Part shown: positions 17,552 through 25,924 of the stretch, piece after piece | Numbering within the stretch: position 1 is the first letter of the stretch | Layout: each line of letters opens with the position of its first letter | Assembly: GCA_024279935.1 (NCBI GenBank) | Contig: JAJRQZ010000053.1 | Location: 1-40,627, forward strand | DNA from: Bacteroidota bacterium | GTDB lineage: Bacteria; Bacteroidota; Bacteroidia; Bacteroidales; F082 | DNA length: 40,627 nt | Direction: 5' to 3' | Notes under the pieces: generated by a model | The model's input: the letters and a program-made list of their open reading frames with translations, nothing else | What the model was told of the DNA's origin: nothing | Databases searched by the model: none | Translations under genes and position numbers: made by a program

Positions 17552-18364
17552 TTAGGGCTGCAATGTTTCTTCGTACCAAGTAGGACTGCCCGTTGCGAAA
17601 CCCGATGTTAGCTGGTAAAACTTCTCGGCAGCCTCAACATGAACCCAATGCGAACTGTCTTCAATGGTTATTATTTCGGCATTCGGGAAATTGTATCGTA
17701 TCTGTTCAAAGTCTTCCGGCAAAATATAATCTGATGCGCCACCTTTTATGAACAGTGTTGGTTTACTGAACTTTATGGAAGTGTTTATGGCGTCGAACAT
17801 TTGGTTCAGGCTTTTCTCTATGCCCTCATAGTGCAACCTCCATTCAAATTTCTGTTTGTCGAGGCGATGAAGGTTCTTTAAGACAAACCACCTGATTTTC
17901 TCCTCCGGTATGAACTTTCTCAACTGTTCCTCCACCTGGCCGCGCTTGCTTATTTCTTCCAGGTTTATGGATTTTATTGCTTCAATAATCCTCAAATGTT
18001 GTTTTCTGGGGCCGTAAGCCTTGAGCGAGATGTCAACGACGACTAGCTTCTTGAGCAGCATAGGGTTTTCCAGGGCAAAACGCATAGCGATCTTGCCGCC
18101 CATGGAATGACCGATGATTATGGGGTCTTCTATTTCGTGATCGTCAATAAAATCGAAAAGGTCGTCGGTCAAGGCCAGATAATTAAAGTTGTCGCTTCTG
18201 GGCGATTGCCCGTGATTGCGCTGGTCGGGGACAAGCACATCGAAGCCCTCCTGCGAGAGCCTGCGGGCGTAAGTAACCCAATTGTCTGATATGCCGAATA
18301 ATCCGTGCAGAATTATAACTGCCTTATCGCCCGGCTTGCCATATCTCCTGTAGAATAATTGCAT
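17552..18364 (-). CDS. Alpha/beta-fold hydrolase (YbfF-like esterase)
   Basis: A 270-residue cytosolic hydrolase. It has the oxyanion-hole HGLFG near residue 20, the nucleophile elbow GHSMGG, an aspartate in GGASDYI and the catalytic histidine in DSSHWVHVE, so the triad is complete and in order. NHGQSP is also typical of YbfF-like carboxylesterases. The substrate is unknown. The frame opens 19 codons earlier (18421) with a cysteine-rich stretch that lacks signal-peptide form, so I choose the ATG at 18364, where the conserved strand MQLFYRRYG begins. It is divergent from the nitroreductase gene. Confidence 0.87.
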   Translation of the reverse strand: MQLFYRRYGKPGDKAVIILHGLFGISDNWVTYARRLSQEGFDVLVPDQRNHGQSPRSDNFNYLALTDDLFDFIDDHEIEDPIIIGHSMGGKIAMRFALENPMLLKKLVVVDISLKAYGPRKQHLRIIEAIKSINLEEISKRGQVEEQLRKFIPEEKIRWFVLKNLHRLDKQKFEWRLHYEGIEKSLNQMFDAINTSIKFSKPTLFIKGGASDYILPEDFEQIRYNFPNAEIITIEDSSHWVHVEAAEKFYQLTSGFATGSPTWYEETLQP

Positions 18365-18437
18365 GCCGCAATTTAGGTTTTTTTTGTTCGCCGCAGTACA
18401 GCATAAAAAACACGCATACAATCAAAGCTTTCTTTTA

Positions 18438-18445
18438 TAAATTTG
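18438..18445 (+). promoter_or_regulatory. -7 promoter element of the nitroreductase gene
   Basis: TAAATTTG matches TAnnTTTG and lies 15 bases before the ATG at 18461. Confidence 0.55.
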
Positions 18446-18460
18446 TAAAAAATATTCAGC

Positions 18461-18979
18461 ATGGAATTTTATGATTTGATAAAAAGCCGGGAAAGCGTCA
18501 GGGATTATAATCCGGACAGGAAGGTCCCCAAGGAAGTGATGGACAGGATACTCAATGCGGGCCGGCTGGCGCCTTCGGCATCAAACAGGCAGCCGTGGAG
18601 GTTTGTAGTGGTCTCTTCCGCTGAGAAATTAGCGGAAGTGCATGACAGCTATCGCCGCGAGTGGTTTAAGCAATCCCCTCATGTTCTGGTAATAATCGGG
18701 GATAAATCACAATCGTGGAAACGCTCATACGATAATTTCGACTCTATCCAGATCGATTTGACGATAGCAATGGATTATATGATTTTAGCTGCCGAGAATG
18801 AAGGCGTCGGGACATGTTGGATAATTGCCTATGACTATGATCTGCTTGCAAATGCGATAGGCCTTAAAAAAAACGAAATAATTTATTGTATTACGCCCCT
18901 GGGTTATCAGAATGCCCGATATAAAAGGCGCGGCAATAAAATCAGGAAGGATCTGACTGAAATTGTTGAAATAATTTAA
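18461..18979 (+). CDS. Nitroreductase family protein
   Basis: A 172-residue flavin-dependent oxidoreductase of the nitroreductase superfamily. The N terminus shows IKSRESVRDY with the FMN phosphate-binding arginines, then APSASNRQPWRF, the standard FMN-contact segment. GVGTCWI lies near residue 125, and a basic C-terminal RRGNKIRKDL follows. These enzymes use NAD(P)H and FMN to reduce nitro groups, quinones or other acceptors; the real substrate cannot be told. It is a single-gene unit. Confidence 0.9.
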   Translation: MEFYDLIKSRESVRDYNPDRKVPKEVMDRILNAGRLAPSASNRQPWRFVVVSSAEKLAEVHDSYRREWFKQSPHVLVIIGDKSQSWKRSYDNFDSIQIDLTIAMDYMILAAENEGVGTCWIIAYDYDLLANAIGLKKNEIIYCITPLGYQNARYKRRGNKIRKDLTEIVEII

Positions 18980-19195
18980 ACCCGTATAACTAATCAGTAT
19001 CGAATAATAGGTTTAATAATGAGTTGTTTCCACGATTCTCCATAGCTCATTTGTAGTTATTTGTAAAACATCTATTATACAAAGATTAAGTGAGGATTAG
19101 TGAGAACCCTTATCATTATTACCTTTTGTCACACTATTTTTTGAGGAATTATTAAATAACAAGAAGACGGAAAAATCGAATTACAATCAATAAAA
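18980..19195. other. Convergent intergenic region without clear features
   Basis: About 215 AT-rich bases lie between the nitroreductase and the queuosine-precursor transporter genes, which are convergent. I see no ORF with coding character, no strong hairpin and no RNA gene. Confidence 0.5.
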
Positions 19196-19885
19196 CTAAA
19201 AATCAATTTCGGCCCCAGGTCCTTCGAGGTGAAAATATCTTCTCATTAAATAAACAGCTGCATAAACCACAGGCGTATCGAAGAGCGCAAAAATCACCTT
19301 AAAAACATATCCGTTTAACAAAAGAATCCCGAACAAACCCCAATCAATAACGCCAAATGTGCACAGCAACAACAGAATAGTTGCCGTATCGACCAATTGG
19401 GAGCTGAAAGTGGAAAAATTGTTTCTCAGCCAAAGGTGCTTGCCCTTGGTTATACGTTTCCAATAATGAAATATCTGAACATCCATAAACTGTGCTAGGA
19501 GATAGGCTGCCAGTGATGCCCCGACGGCGATAAAAGTAAAACCGAAAACTTTCTTGAACTCGTCATCGTTGATGGGCGACCATGTTGTGGCTTTTGCCGA
19601 TGTTGAAACTATTACTATCAAAAGAGCGAAGGCACTGGCATATATTCCGGCCTTAACCAATTGGTTGGCTCTCTTTCTGCCATAAATTTCCGAAATGATA
19701 TCGGTAACCAAAAATGTAAAAGGATAGGCGATTATTCCCACCGACAGCTCAAAATCATAAATGCCGAATGGCGACCATATAAAGAATTTTTGAAATATTA
19801 AATTACTGGTAACCAGAGATGTTATGAATAATCCAGACAGGATCAGATAGATTTTTTCGGCCTGCCGGCGTTTTTCTTTAGTCAT
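19196..19885 (-). CDS. Queuosine precursor transporter (YhhQ/VUT family)
   Basis: A 229-residue integral membrane protein with about six hydrophobic segments. The family signature YPFTFLVTDIISEIYGRKRA is in the second segment and NNFSTFSSQLVDT in the fourth. YhhQ-type transporters take up 7-cyano-7-deazaguanine or 7-aminomethyl-7-deazaguanine for making queuosine in tRNA. No other queuosine gene lies in the window, so this could be a salvage-only role. The upstream neighbour on the same strand is thioredoxin, 81 bases away. Confidence 0.9.
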   Translation of the reverse strand: MTKEKRRQAEKIYLILSGLFITSLVTSNLIFQKFFIWSPFGIYDFELSVGIIAYPFTFLVTDIISEIYGRKRANQLVKAGIYASAFALLIVIVSTSAKATTWSPINDDEFKKVFGFTFIAVGASLAAYLLAQFMDVQIFHYWKRITKGKHLWLRNNFSTFSSQLVDTATILLLLCTFGVIDWGLFGILLLNGYVFKVIFALFDTPVVYAAVYLMRRYFHLEGPGAEIDF

Positions 19886-19966
19886 ATTCTATAGTGATAA
19901 AGCAATTGCTGCAAAAACATAAAGACAGAAATAGGTTGAATTTAGAGGAAGTATTGAAAGCCGGCG

Positions 19967-20263
19967 TCAAAGATGTTTTTGTAATTCGGCTATCAAGCTG
20001 GAAGACTGCATAACCCCAGCCCGTTGAAAAACAATATTGCCATTCTTAAAAATCATTATTGTCGGAATATTCTGTATCATGAACCTGCCTGCCGCGACCT
20101 GATTTTTATCAACATTGACTTTAACGATATTAACTTTATCGCCAAAATGTTTTTTAACTTCCTTCAAGATTGGTGGCATCATCTTGCAAGGCTGGCACCA
20201 ATCGGCCCAAAAATCCACAAGTAGCGGAGTGCTGCTATTCTTTAGTTCGCTGAAATTCCTCAT
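19967..20263 (-). CDS. Thioredoxin with CQPC active site
   Basis: A 98-residue cytosolic thioredoxin with no signal peptide. The active site reads FWADWCQPCKMMPP, with glutamine in place of the usual glycine of CGPC. The cis-proline segment NIPTIMIFKNG is intact. It reduces protein disulfides. The CQPC loop may shift its redox potential, although it is known in some natural thioredoxins. A well-spaced promoter lies directly upstream. Confidence 0.92.
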   Translation of the reverse strand: MRNFSELKNSSTPLLVDFWADWCQPCKMMPPILKEVKKHFGDKVNIVKVNVDKNQVAAGRFMIQNIPTIMIFKNGNIVFQRAGVMQSSSLIAELQKHL

Positions 20264-20282
20264 TTACCGTTAATCTTTAGGG

Positions 20283-20314
20283 CAAATTTATGGAAAAAAG
20301 CCAAAGACCACAAA
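20283..20314 (-). promoter_or_regulatory. Promoter of the thioredoxin gene
   Basis: Read on the minus strand, TTTG (20311-20314), a 20-base spacer and TAAATTTG (20283-20290) match both halves of the Bacteroidota promoter, 19 bases before the ATG. Confidence 0.7.
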
Positions 20315-20426
20315 TTAATTATAATGTTGTTTATCCTTGAGGAAGCGTCTTCCCTGTGCCTCCGGATATATGACCCTGTCTTTTCAAGTGCCTTTTCCGT
20401 TCGCGGCATGGCGAAAAAGATAAACA

Positions 20427-21137
20427 TTACAGCTCCCTCAAATACATATTAACGGCATTATCAAGCCCATAATAAAGGGCATCTGCTATTAGCGCATGAC
20501 CTATGGACACCTCTGCGGCCCATGGTATCTTTTCAGCGAAAAACCTCAGGTTTTCAAGATTCAGGTCGTGGCCTGCATTGACCCCCAATCCCAGGTCCCT
20601 GGCAAGTACGGCCGCATCAACAAACGGCTTTATTGCATTCTCCTTGTCTCCTTGATATTCAGCGGCATAACTTTCAGTATAAAGCTCTATCCTGTCGCAT
20701 CCGGTTTCCCTGGCGCCTTTTACCATCTCTATGTCGGGATCGACGAAAATGGAGCTGCGTATTCCGGCCTTTTTGAATTTGGCGATAATGCCGGTCAGGA
20801 AATCCCTGTGCTTTAAGGTGTCCCATCCATGATCCGATGTTAGCTGCCCTGGATTGTCTGGGACAAGTGTTACCTGATCGGGTTTGTGTTTTAAAACCAA
20901 ATCCACGAATGCCGGTATCGGATTGCCTTCAATATTGAGCTCAGTTGTAATAAGAGGTCGTAATTCAGCAATATCTGAATATCTGATATGTCTCTCGTCG
21001 GGTCGAGGATGAACAGTAATGCCCTGGGCTCCATAAAGTTGTAGATCCCTGGCTGCTTTTGCCAAATCAGGTATGTTTCCGCCTCTCGCATTACGGATAG
21101 TTGCAATCTTGTTTATATTTATGCTTAATCGAATCAT
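20427..21137 (-). CDS. pdxJ: Pyridoxine 5'-phosphate synthase
   Basis: Condenses 1-deoxy-D-xylulose 5-phosphate with 3-amino-2-oxopropyl phosphate to form pyridoxine 5'-phosphate, the ring-closing step of the DXP-dependent vitamin B6 route. The 236-residue TIM barrel shows RLSININKIATIRNARG at the N terminus, HPRPDERHI, TLVPDNP, FVDPD, ELYTE and a closing GHDLNLEN and EVSIGHAL, all standard PdxJ motifs. The frame opens at a TTG (21155), but the ATG at 21137 begins the conserved strand and lies behind a -7 element. It is divergent from dtd. Confidence 0.96.
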   Translation of the reverse strand: MIRLSININKIATIRNARGGNIPDLAKAARDLQLYGAQGITVHPRPDERHIRYSDIAELRPLITTELNIEGNPIPAFVDLVLKHKPDQVTLVPDNPGQLTSDHGWDTLKHRDFLTGIIAKFKKAGIRSSIFVDPDIEMVKGARETGCDRIELYTESYAAEYQGDKENAIKPFVDAAVLARDLGLGVNAGHDLNLENLRFFAEKIPWAAEVSIGHALIADALYYGLDNAVNMYLREL

Positions 21138-21152
21138 TGTGGTAATTTTGTG

Positions 21153-21160
21153 CAAAATTA
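21153..21160 (-). promoter_or_regulatory. -7 promoter element of pdxJ
   Basis: TAATTTTG on the minus strand matches TAnnTTTG, 15 bases before the ATG at 21137. It overlaps the alternative TTG start, favouring the ATG. Confidence 0.5.
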
Positions 21161-21187
21161 ATAATTTGCGGTTCTAAATAAATTAAA

Positions 21188-21640
21188 ATGAGAGTTGTTG
21201 TTCAAAGAGTATCAAGTGCATCGGTTAGCATCGACAAGGTCATCCATGCAGACATAGGCTTGGGCTTGTTGATCTTGCTTGGGATCGAGGAGGCTGACGA
21301 CGATAGCGATATAGAATGGCTTTGCAATAAACTAATAAATCTCCGCATCTTCGACGATGCTGACGGGGTGATGAACTTGTCGTTGAAAGATATTGATGGC
21401 GAAGCAGTTATCGTGAGCCAGTTTACATTGCACGCCAAAACTAAGAAAGGGAACAGGCCTTCATATATTAAAGCTGCAAAGCCTGATGTTGCAGTTCCTC
21501 TTTATAATAGGTTCATTGTTGAATTCGAATCCTTGTTGGCTAAAGAAGTCGGAAGAGGGGAATTTGGCGCCGAAATGGATGTCGCGCTCGTCAATTCCGG
21601 CCCTGTAACCATCATTATCGATAGCAGGAACAGGGAGTGA
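21188..21640 (+). CDS. dtd: D-aminoacyl-tRNA deacylase
   Basis: Removes D-amino acids (and glycine from mischarged tRNA-Ala) from tRNA, a proofreading step. At 150 residues it is the usual length. The catalytic-loop motif SQFTLHAKTKKGNRPSY lies near residue 77, and the cross-subunit NSGPVT motif containing the glycine-cis-proline pair lies near residue 137. MRVVVQRV at the N terminus is typical. It overlaps no neighbour and converges on the pseudouridine synthase with a 13-base gap. Confidence 0.96.
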   Translation: MRVVVQRVSSASVSIDKVIHADIGLGLLILLGIEEADDDSDIEWLCNKLINLRIFDDADGVMNLSLKDIDGEAVIVSQFTLHAKTKKGNRPSYIKAAKPDVAVPLYNRFIVEFESLLAKEVGRGEFGAEMDVALVNSGPVTIIIDSRNRE

Positions 21641-21653
21641 GCAAGTGCAAATA

Positions 21654-22349
21654 TCAAAAATCAAGCGCGGCGAAATAATCCCAGAGCACATCCGGGGGCG
21701 GTAATGCAGTCACGTTTATTTCTTCTTTGCTGACGGGGTGGACAAAACTCAGCTGCCTGGCATGCAAGCTTATCGATGCACCGGGATTGCTCCTCGGGTA
21801 ACCATATTTCAGATCGCCTTTTATGGGGCAGTTTATTGCTGCTAGCTGGCAGCGTATCTGATGGTGCCTTCCTGTTTTCAAATCGATTTCGAGCAAATAG
21901 TAATCCTTGCTTTTCGCAAGGAGTTGGTATGACAGTATTGCTTGCTTGGCACCGGCAAGTGGGGAAAAGCCAGCGAATGATTTGTTTTTTGTAGTATTCC
22001 TGACTAGATAATGGGTAAGCGTTCCGCTAGGATACTTTGGTGCGTTTTTTACTATTGCCCAATAAGTTTTCTTCACCTCACGATCTCTTATCATAACAGT
22101 TAAGCGGCTAAGGGCTTTGCTAGTCTTGGCAAACATCACAAGGCCGCTAACCGGCCTGTCGAGGCGGTGGACAACACCTGCAAATACATTTCCGGGTTTA
22201 TCGTATTTCTCTTTTATATATTGCCTGACATCCTCCAGCAAAGGGGTGTCGCCGGTTTTATCGCCCTGAACTATCTCCGAAGGCAGTTTGTTCACTATTA
22301 TCAAGTGGTTGTCCTCGTATAAAACTCTTTGGGAAACAGCGGTGTACAT
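21654..22349 (-). CDS. RluA-family RNA pseudouridine synthase
   Basis: A 231-residue enzyme that isomerises uridine to pseudouridine in rRNA or tRNA. The catalytic motif HRLDRPVSGLVMFAKT, containing the essential aspartate, lies near residue 62. YEDNHLIIVNKLP and KTGRHHQIRCQLA are further RluA signatures. There is no S4 domain at the N terminus, so it is the short catalytic-core type, and the target uridine cannot be told from sequence. It lies 15 bases downstream of panB on the same strand, probably in one transcript. Confidence 0.93.
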   Translation of the reverse strand: MYTAVSQRVLYEDNHLIIVNKLPSEIVQGDKTGDTPLLEDVRQYIKEKYDKPGNVFAGVVHRLDRPVSGLVMFAKTSKALSRLTVMIRDREVKKTYWAIVKNAPKYPSGTLTHYLVRNTTKNKSFAGFSPLAGAKQAILSYQLLAKSKDYYLLEIDLKTGRHHQIRCQLAAINCPIKGDLKYGYPRSNPGASISLHARQLSFVHPVSKEEINVTALPPPDVLWDYFAALDF

Positions 22350-22364
22350 TTTTTATGATAAGGA

Positions 22365-23186
22365 TTAATATTCTTCCCTGTTGTTGGGGAAGTCAACAGA
22401 TTTAACGTCTGCGATATATTTATGGAAGGCTGTGATGATAGTGTCGTGCAGGTTCTCGTATCTCCGAAGGAAACGAGGCGAAAAATCAACATTGATGCCT
22501 AGCATGTCATGTAAAACAAGCACCTGTCCGTCAACGTGGTGGCCGGCACCAATACCGATTGTCGGGATTCTTACGATACCGGTAACCTCTTCGGCAAGAC
22601 CGGCCGGGATTTTTTCCAGAACTATCCCGAAGCATCCCGCTTGTTCCAATATCAGGGCATCTTCCCGAAGTTTGTCGGCTTCTTCTTGTTCCGTTGCCCT
22701 TACGACATAAGTCCCGAATTTATTTATCGACTGCGGCGTTAATCCCAGATGGCCTAAAATAGGGATCCCTGCTGACAGTATCCTGTCGATGGACTCTTTT
22801 ATCTCGGCGCCACCTTCCATTTTAATTGCGTTGGCACCGCTCTCCTTCATGATCCTGATGGCCGAGTTCAGTGCTTCTTTTGAATTTCCCTGATAGGTGC
22901 CAAATGGCAGATCGACAACGACCAAAGCCCTTGTAACAGCCCTCATAACCGATGAGGCATGATAGATCATCTGGTCGAGAGTAATTGGCAAGGTCGTGTT
23001 GTGGCCCGCCATGACGTTGGAGGCCGAGTCGCCGACCAAGATCACATCGATACCCGCTTTGTCAAGTAATTTCGCCATTGAATAATCGTAACCGGTAAGC
23101 ATGGAGATCTTCTCGCCTTTTAACTTCATTTCTTGGAGGACGTGAGTCGTGATCTTTGGTAATTCTCTTGATGTATACATAATCAT
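22365..23186 (-). CDS. panB: 3-methyl-2-oxobutanoate hydroxymethyltransferase
   Basis: First committed step of pantothenate synthesis: transfers a hydroxymethyl group from 5,10-methylene-tetrahydrofolate to 2-oxoisovalerate, giving ketopantoate. The protein is 273 residues from the chosen start. Visible motifs are [25 protein letters not shown] with metal-binding residues, [10 protein letters not shown], and the catalytic-glutamate region [11 protein letters not shown] followed by TIGIGAG. The frame runs upstream to 23237, but those residues are not conserved in kind and overlap the promoter. ATG 23186 or 23180 are the likely starts. No panC or panD is nearby. Confidence 0.95.
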   Translation of the reverse strand: MIMYTSRELPKITTHVLQEMKLKGEKISMLTGYDYSMAKLLDKAGIDVILVGDSASNVMAGHNTTLPITLDQMIYHASSVMRAVTRALVVVDLPFGTYQGNSKEALNSAIRIMKESGANAIKMEGGAEIKESIDRILSAGIPILGHLGLTPQSINKFGTYVVRATEQEEADKLREDALILEQAGCFGIVLEKIPAGLAEEVTGIVRIPTIGIGAGHHVDGQVLVLHDMLGINVDFSPRFLRRYENLHDTIITAFHKYIADVKSVDFPNNREEY

Positions 23187-23203
23187 GGAATTAAATTCAG
23201 CAA

Positions 23204-23233
23204 CAAAAGTATTAAAATCATTTACAATGCAAA
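23204..23233 (-). promoter_or_regulatory. Promoter of panB
   Basis: On the minus strand TTTG (23230-23233), an 18-base spacer and TACTTTTG (23204-23211) precede the ATG at 23186 by 17 bases. Confidence 0.55.
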
Positions 23234-23308
23234 CCAAATATCGAATTCGTTTCGCAGCGGAAGCGATAAACAGGATAACAACATTATTTAATGCTATTGA
23301 TTTTATAA

Positions 23309-23316
23309 TAAATTTG
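23309..23316 (+). promoter_or_regulatory. -7 promoter element of the TonB-dependent receptor gene
   Basis: TAAATTTG matches TAnnTTTG and lies 36 bases before the ATG at 23353. Confidence 0.55.
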
Positions 23317-23352
23317 CGCTTTTTAAGTTTTTGATTGAACAGAGACTAAAAT

Positions 23353-25890
23353 ATGAGATTAAGCGTTTTTTACAGAGTAGTAATATTTTCTTTTTTATTG
23401 CTTCCGTCGCTGGCTTTTGCCCAAACAGCAAGGGTTGAGGGCTTTGTTACCGATAGCAGCAACAGCAATGTAGTTGACCTGGCCAACATCGCTATCTTAG
23501 GCGAAAAAGGCGGGACAACCTCCGACCCTAATGGTTTTTTCTCTTTAAAAGTACCTGCCGAAAGAGATTTCATATTGGCATTTAGTTTTGTTGGTTACGA
23601 GGACAAGCGCATTAGCCTAAAGCTTGAGGACGGGGAATTAAAGAAGATCAAGGTCGTCTTAAAACCAATGTCCACCAACCTTCCGGGATTTGAAGTGCGC
23701 GACGAGAGGCTTAGAACGGAGAGCCTGGTGCGGTTGGACCCCAAAAACGCATCCATTGCACCCTCGATATCAGGCGGTCTGGAAGCCATTATCGTTACTC
23801 TGCCAGGTGTTTCCTCAAACAACGAAATGAGCTCGCAATATTCTGTAAGAGGTGGTAATTTCGACGAGAACCTTATTTATGTAAATGATATTGAAATATA
23901 TCGTCCGTTTTTGGTTAGCTCAGGCGAACAGGAGGGGCTGAGTTTTATTAATCCCGCCCTGGTGTCGTCCGTATTGTTTTCGGCAGGCGGCTTTGGCGCC
24001 GAATACGGCGATAAAATGTCATCGGTCCTTGATGTGAAGTATAAATCGCCCACCGAATTTGGCGGTTCGTTAGCCATTAGCTTGCTCGGTGCCGAACTGG
24101 CCCTCGAAGGAACAAACAAAAAGAAGAACTTTACCTATCTTATTGGCGGCCGTTATAAAACCAATCAGTATATTTTGAACAACCTGGAGACGCAGGGCAA
24201 CTATAAACCTCGTTTCATCGATGTTCAGGCATTGCTGAACCATAAGCTTAGCGAAAAATGGGATCTCTCGTTCTTGGCTTATTATTCCGAGAATAAATAC
24301 AAAGTTGTTCCCACGACCCGCGAAACGGATTTTGGGACCTTTCAGCAGGCTTACCGCTTTAAAGTTTACTTCGACGGCAACGAAATTGATGATTATGAAA
24401 TGGGCCAGGGCGCTTTAACATTGAGGTTCGCACCCAATAAGATTACGAGTTTGAAGTTGATAGCATCGGCATTTACGACCAACGAATCGGAAACTTATGA
24501 TGTTCAAGGCCAGTATTGGATTGGCCAGCTGGAAAATAGCCTTGGCAGCGATGAGTTTGGCGATGTCGTTCAGCAACAAGGGGTTGGGACATTCCTGCAG
24601 CATGCCCGCAACAGGTTTAGGGCAAGTGTAATTTCATTGCAGCATAAAGGGAGCAGGGCCGGGGAGAAAACGTTTTTGGAATGGGGCCTTAAATACGACC
24701 GCCAAATCATCGACGATAACATCCGGGAATGGGAAATGATCGATTCCGCCGGATATTCGTTGCCGCATCCTGCCGATCAGCCCGGCAACCCGAATCCCGA
24801 TCGGCCAGATTTCGGCATAAACTACTTTGTGAAAGGAAACAACAGACTGACAATCAACAGGTTCTCTGCTTTTGTTTCCAATCAGTGGCAGCTCGATCTA
24901 AAAAATAAAGATCAAATAACGATTACGGCAGGCCTCAGGTCGTATTTTTGGGATTATAATGATGAGTTCCTGCTTATGCCGAGATTTAATATAGCATTCA
25001 AGCCGTACAAGAAACAAAATGTAGTCTTTCGTTTTTCGACAGGGCTTTATTATCAGCCTCCTTTTTATCGCGAGTTGAGGAAAATGGACGGGAGCCTGAA
25101 CCCCGATATTAAATCGCAAAAGTCGATACATTTTATCCTGGGAAGCGATTATAGGTTTAGGGCATGGAACAGGCCATTTATTTTCACTACTGAGCTTTAC
25201 TATAAATATCTTGACAACCTGATACCTTATGTTGTTGATAATGTTAGGATTAGATATTATGCCGATCAGCTGGCCAAAGGTTATGCTGCCGGAATCGACT
25301 TAAAAGTTTATGGTGAGTTTGTTAAAGGTGTCGATAGCTGGATAAGTATGTCGGTAATGAAGACCCAGGAGGATATTTACGGCGATTATTATTATAATTA
25401 CTATAATGAATCTGGAGGGCTTATCAGGCCGGGAGCAAGCGTTGACAATGTTGTCAGCGACAGTTTGAGGGTTGAACCGGGCTATATTGACCGTCCCAGC
25501 GACCAAAGGGTGAATTTCTCCGTTTTCTTCCAGGATTATATACCCGGGCAGCCTTATGTGAAAATGCATTTGCGATTGGTTTACGGGACCGGCTTGTCGT
25601 TCGGGCCGCCGAAATCGGAACGTTATCAACAAACCTTGCGCATGCCTGACTATAGGCGTGTTGACATAGGTTTCTCTTATGCCTTTATTAACGAGAGCAG
25701 CGCCATGGGGCCTAAAAACCCCTTGCGTAACGTAAAAGGAATGACCCTTAGCCTGGAAGTTTTTAATTTACTTCAGATTTACAATACCATTTCGTATGTG
25801 TGGATAAAAGATATTAATAACCGGCAATATGCCGTGCCTAACTATCTGACGCCTAGACTTGTGAATCTTAAGTTAACCGCTAGTTTCTAG
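23353..25890 (+). CDS. TonB-dependent outer-membrane receptor with carboxypeptidase-like domain
   Basis: An 845-residue outer-membrane protein that would import a ligand using TonB energy. It has a signal peptide (1-24, ending LAFAQ), a CarboxypepD_reg-like domain (about 28-110, with GFVTDSSN and FVGYED), then a plug domain (about 140-240) containing GGLEAIIVTLPGV, YSVRGGNFDEN and the PALVSSVLFSAGGFGAEYGD segment. A beta-barrel follows to the last residue, ending LKLTASF with a C-terminal aromatic. No SusD-like partner is next to it, so it is not a classical SusCD pair; the substrate is unknown. It converges on the 927-residue T9SS cargo. Confidence 0.92.
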   Translation: MRLSVFYRVVIFSFLLLPSLAFAQTARVEGFVTDSSNSNVVDLANIAILGEKGGTTSDPNGFFSLKVPAERDFILAFSFVGYEDKRISLKLEDGELKKIKVVLKPMSTNLPGFEVRDERLRTESLVRLDPKNASIAPSISGGLEAIIVTLPGVSSNNEMSSQYSVRGGNFDENLIYVNDIEIYRPFLVSSGEQEGLSFINPALVSSVLFSAGGFGAEYGDKMSSVLDVKYKSPTEFGGSLAISLLGAELALEGTNKKKNFTYLIGGRYKTNQYILNNLETQGNYKPRFIDVQALLNHKLSEKWDLSFLAYYSENKYKVVPTTRETDFGTFQQAYRFKVYFDGNEIDDYEMGQGALTLRFAPNKITSLKLIASAFTTNESETYDVQGQYWIGQLENSLGSDEFGDVVQQQGVGTFLQHARNRFRASVISLQHKGSRAGEKTFLEWGLKYDRQIIDDNIREWEMIDSAGYSLPHPADQPGNPNPDRPDFGINYFVKGNNRLTINRFSAFVSNQWQLDLKNKDQITITAGLRSYFWDYNDEFLLMPRFNIAFKPYKKQNVVFRFSTGLYYQPPFYRELRKMDGSLNPDIKSQKSIHFILGSDYRFRAWNRPFIFTTELYYKYLDNLIPYVVDNVRIRYYADQLAKGYAAGIDLKVYGEFVKGVDSWISMSVMKTQEDIYGDYYYNYYNESGGLIRPGASVDNVVSDSLRVEPGYIDRPSDQRVNFSVFFQDYIPGQPYVKMHLRLVYGTGLSFGPPKSERYQQTLRMPDYRRVDIGFSYAFINESSAMGPKNPLRNVKGMTLSLEVFNLLQIYNTISYVWIKDINNRQYAVPNYLTPRLVNLKLTASF

Positions 25891-25900
25891 GCTTTGCCTA
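25888..25900. terminator. Small hairpin between convergent genes
   Basis: Five-base arms TAGGC and GCCTA with a 3-base loop begin on the stop codon of the TonB receptor gene. No T tract follows, so a terminator role is doubtful. Confidence 0.25.
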
Positions 25901-25924
25901 TGTGAACCTCAATAATTCTGTTTC

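Noticed and set aside
23353-25890. SusC-like half of a polysaccharide utilisation locus
   Set aside because: No SusD gene follows, the receptor is about 150 residues shorter than most SusC proteins, and no glycan-degrading enzyme genes surround it.
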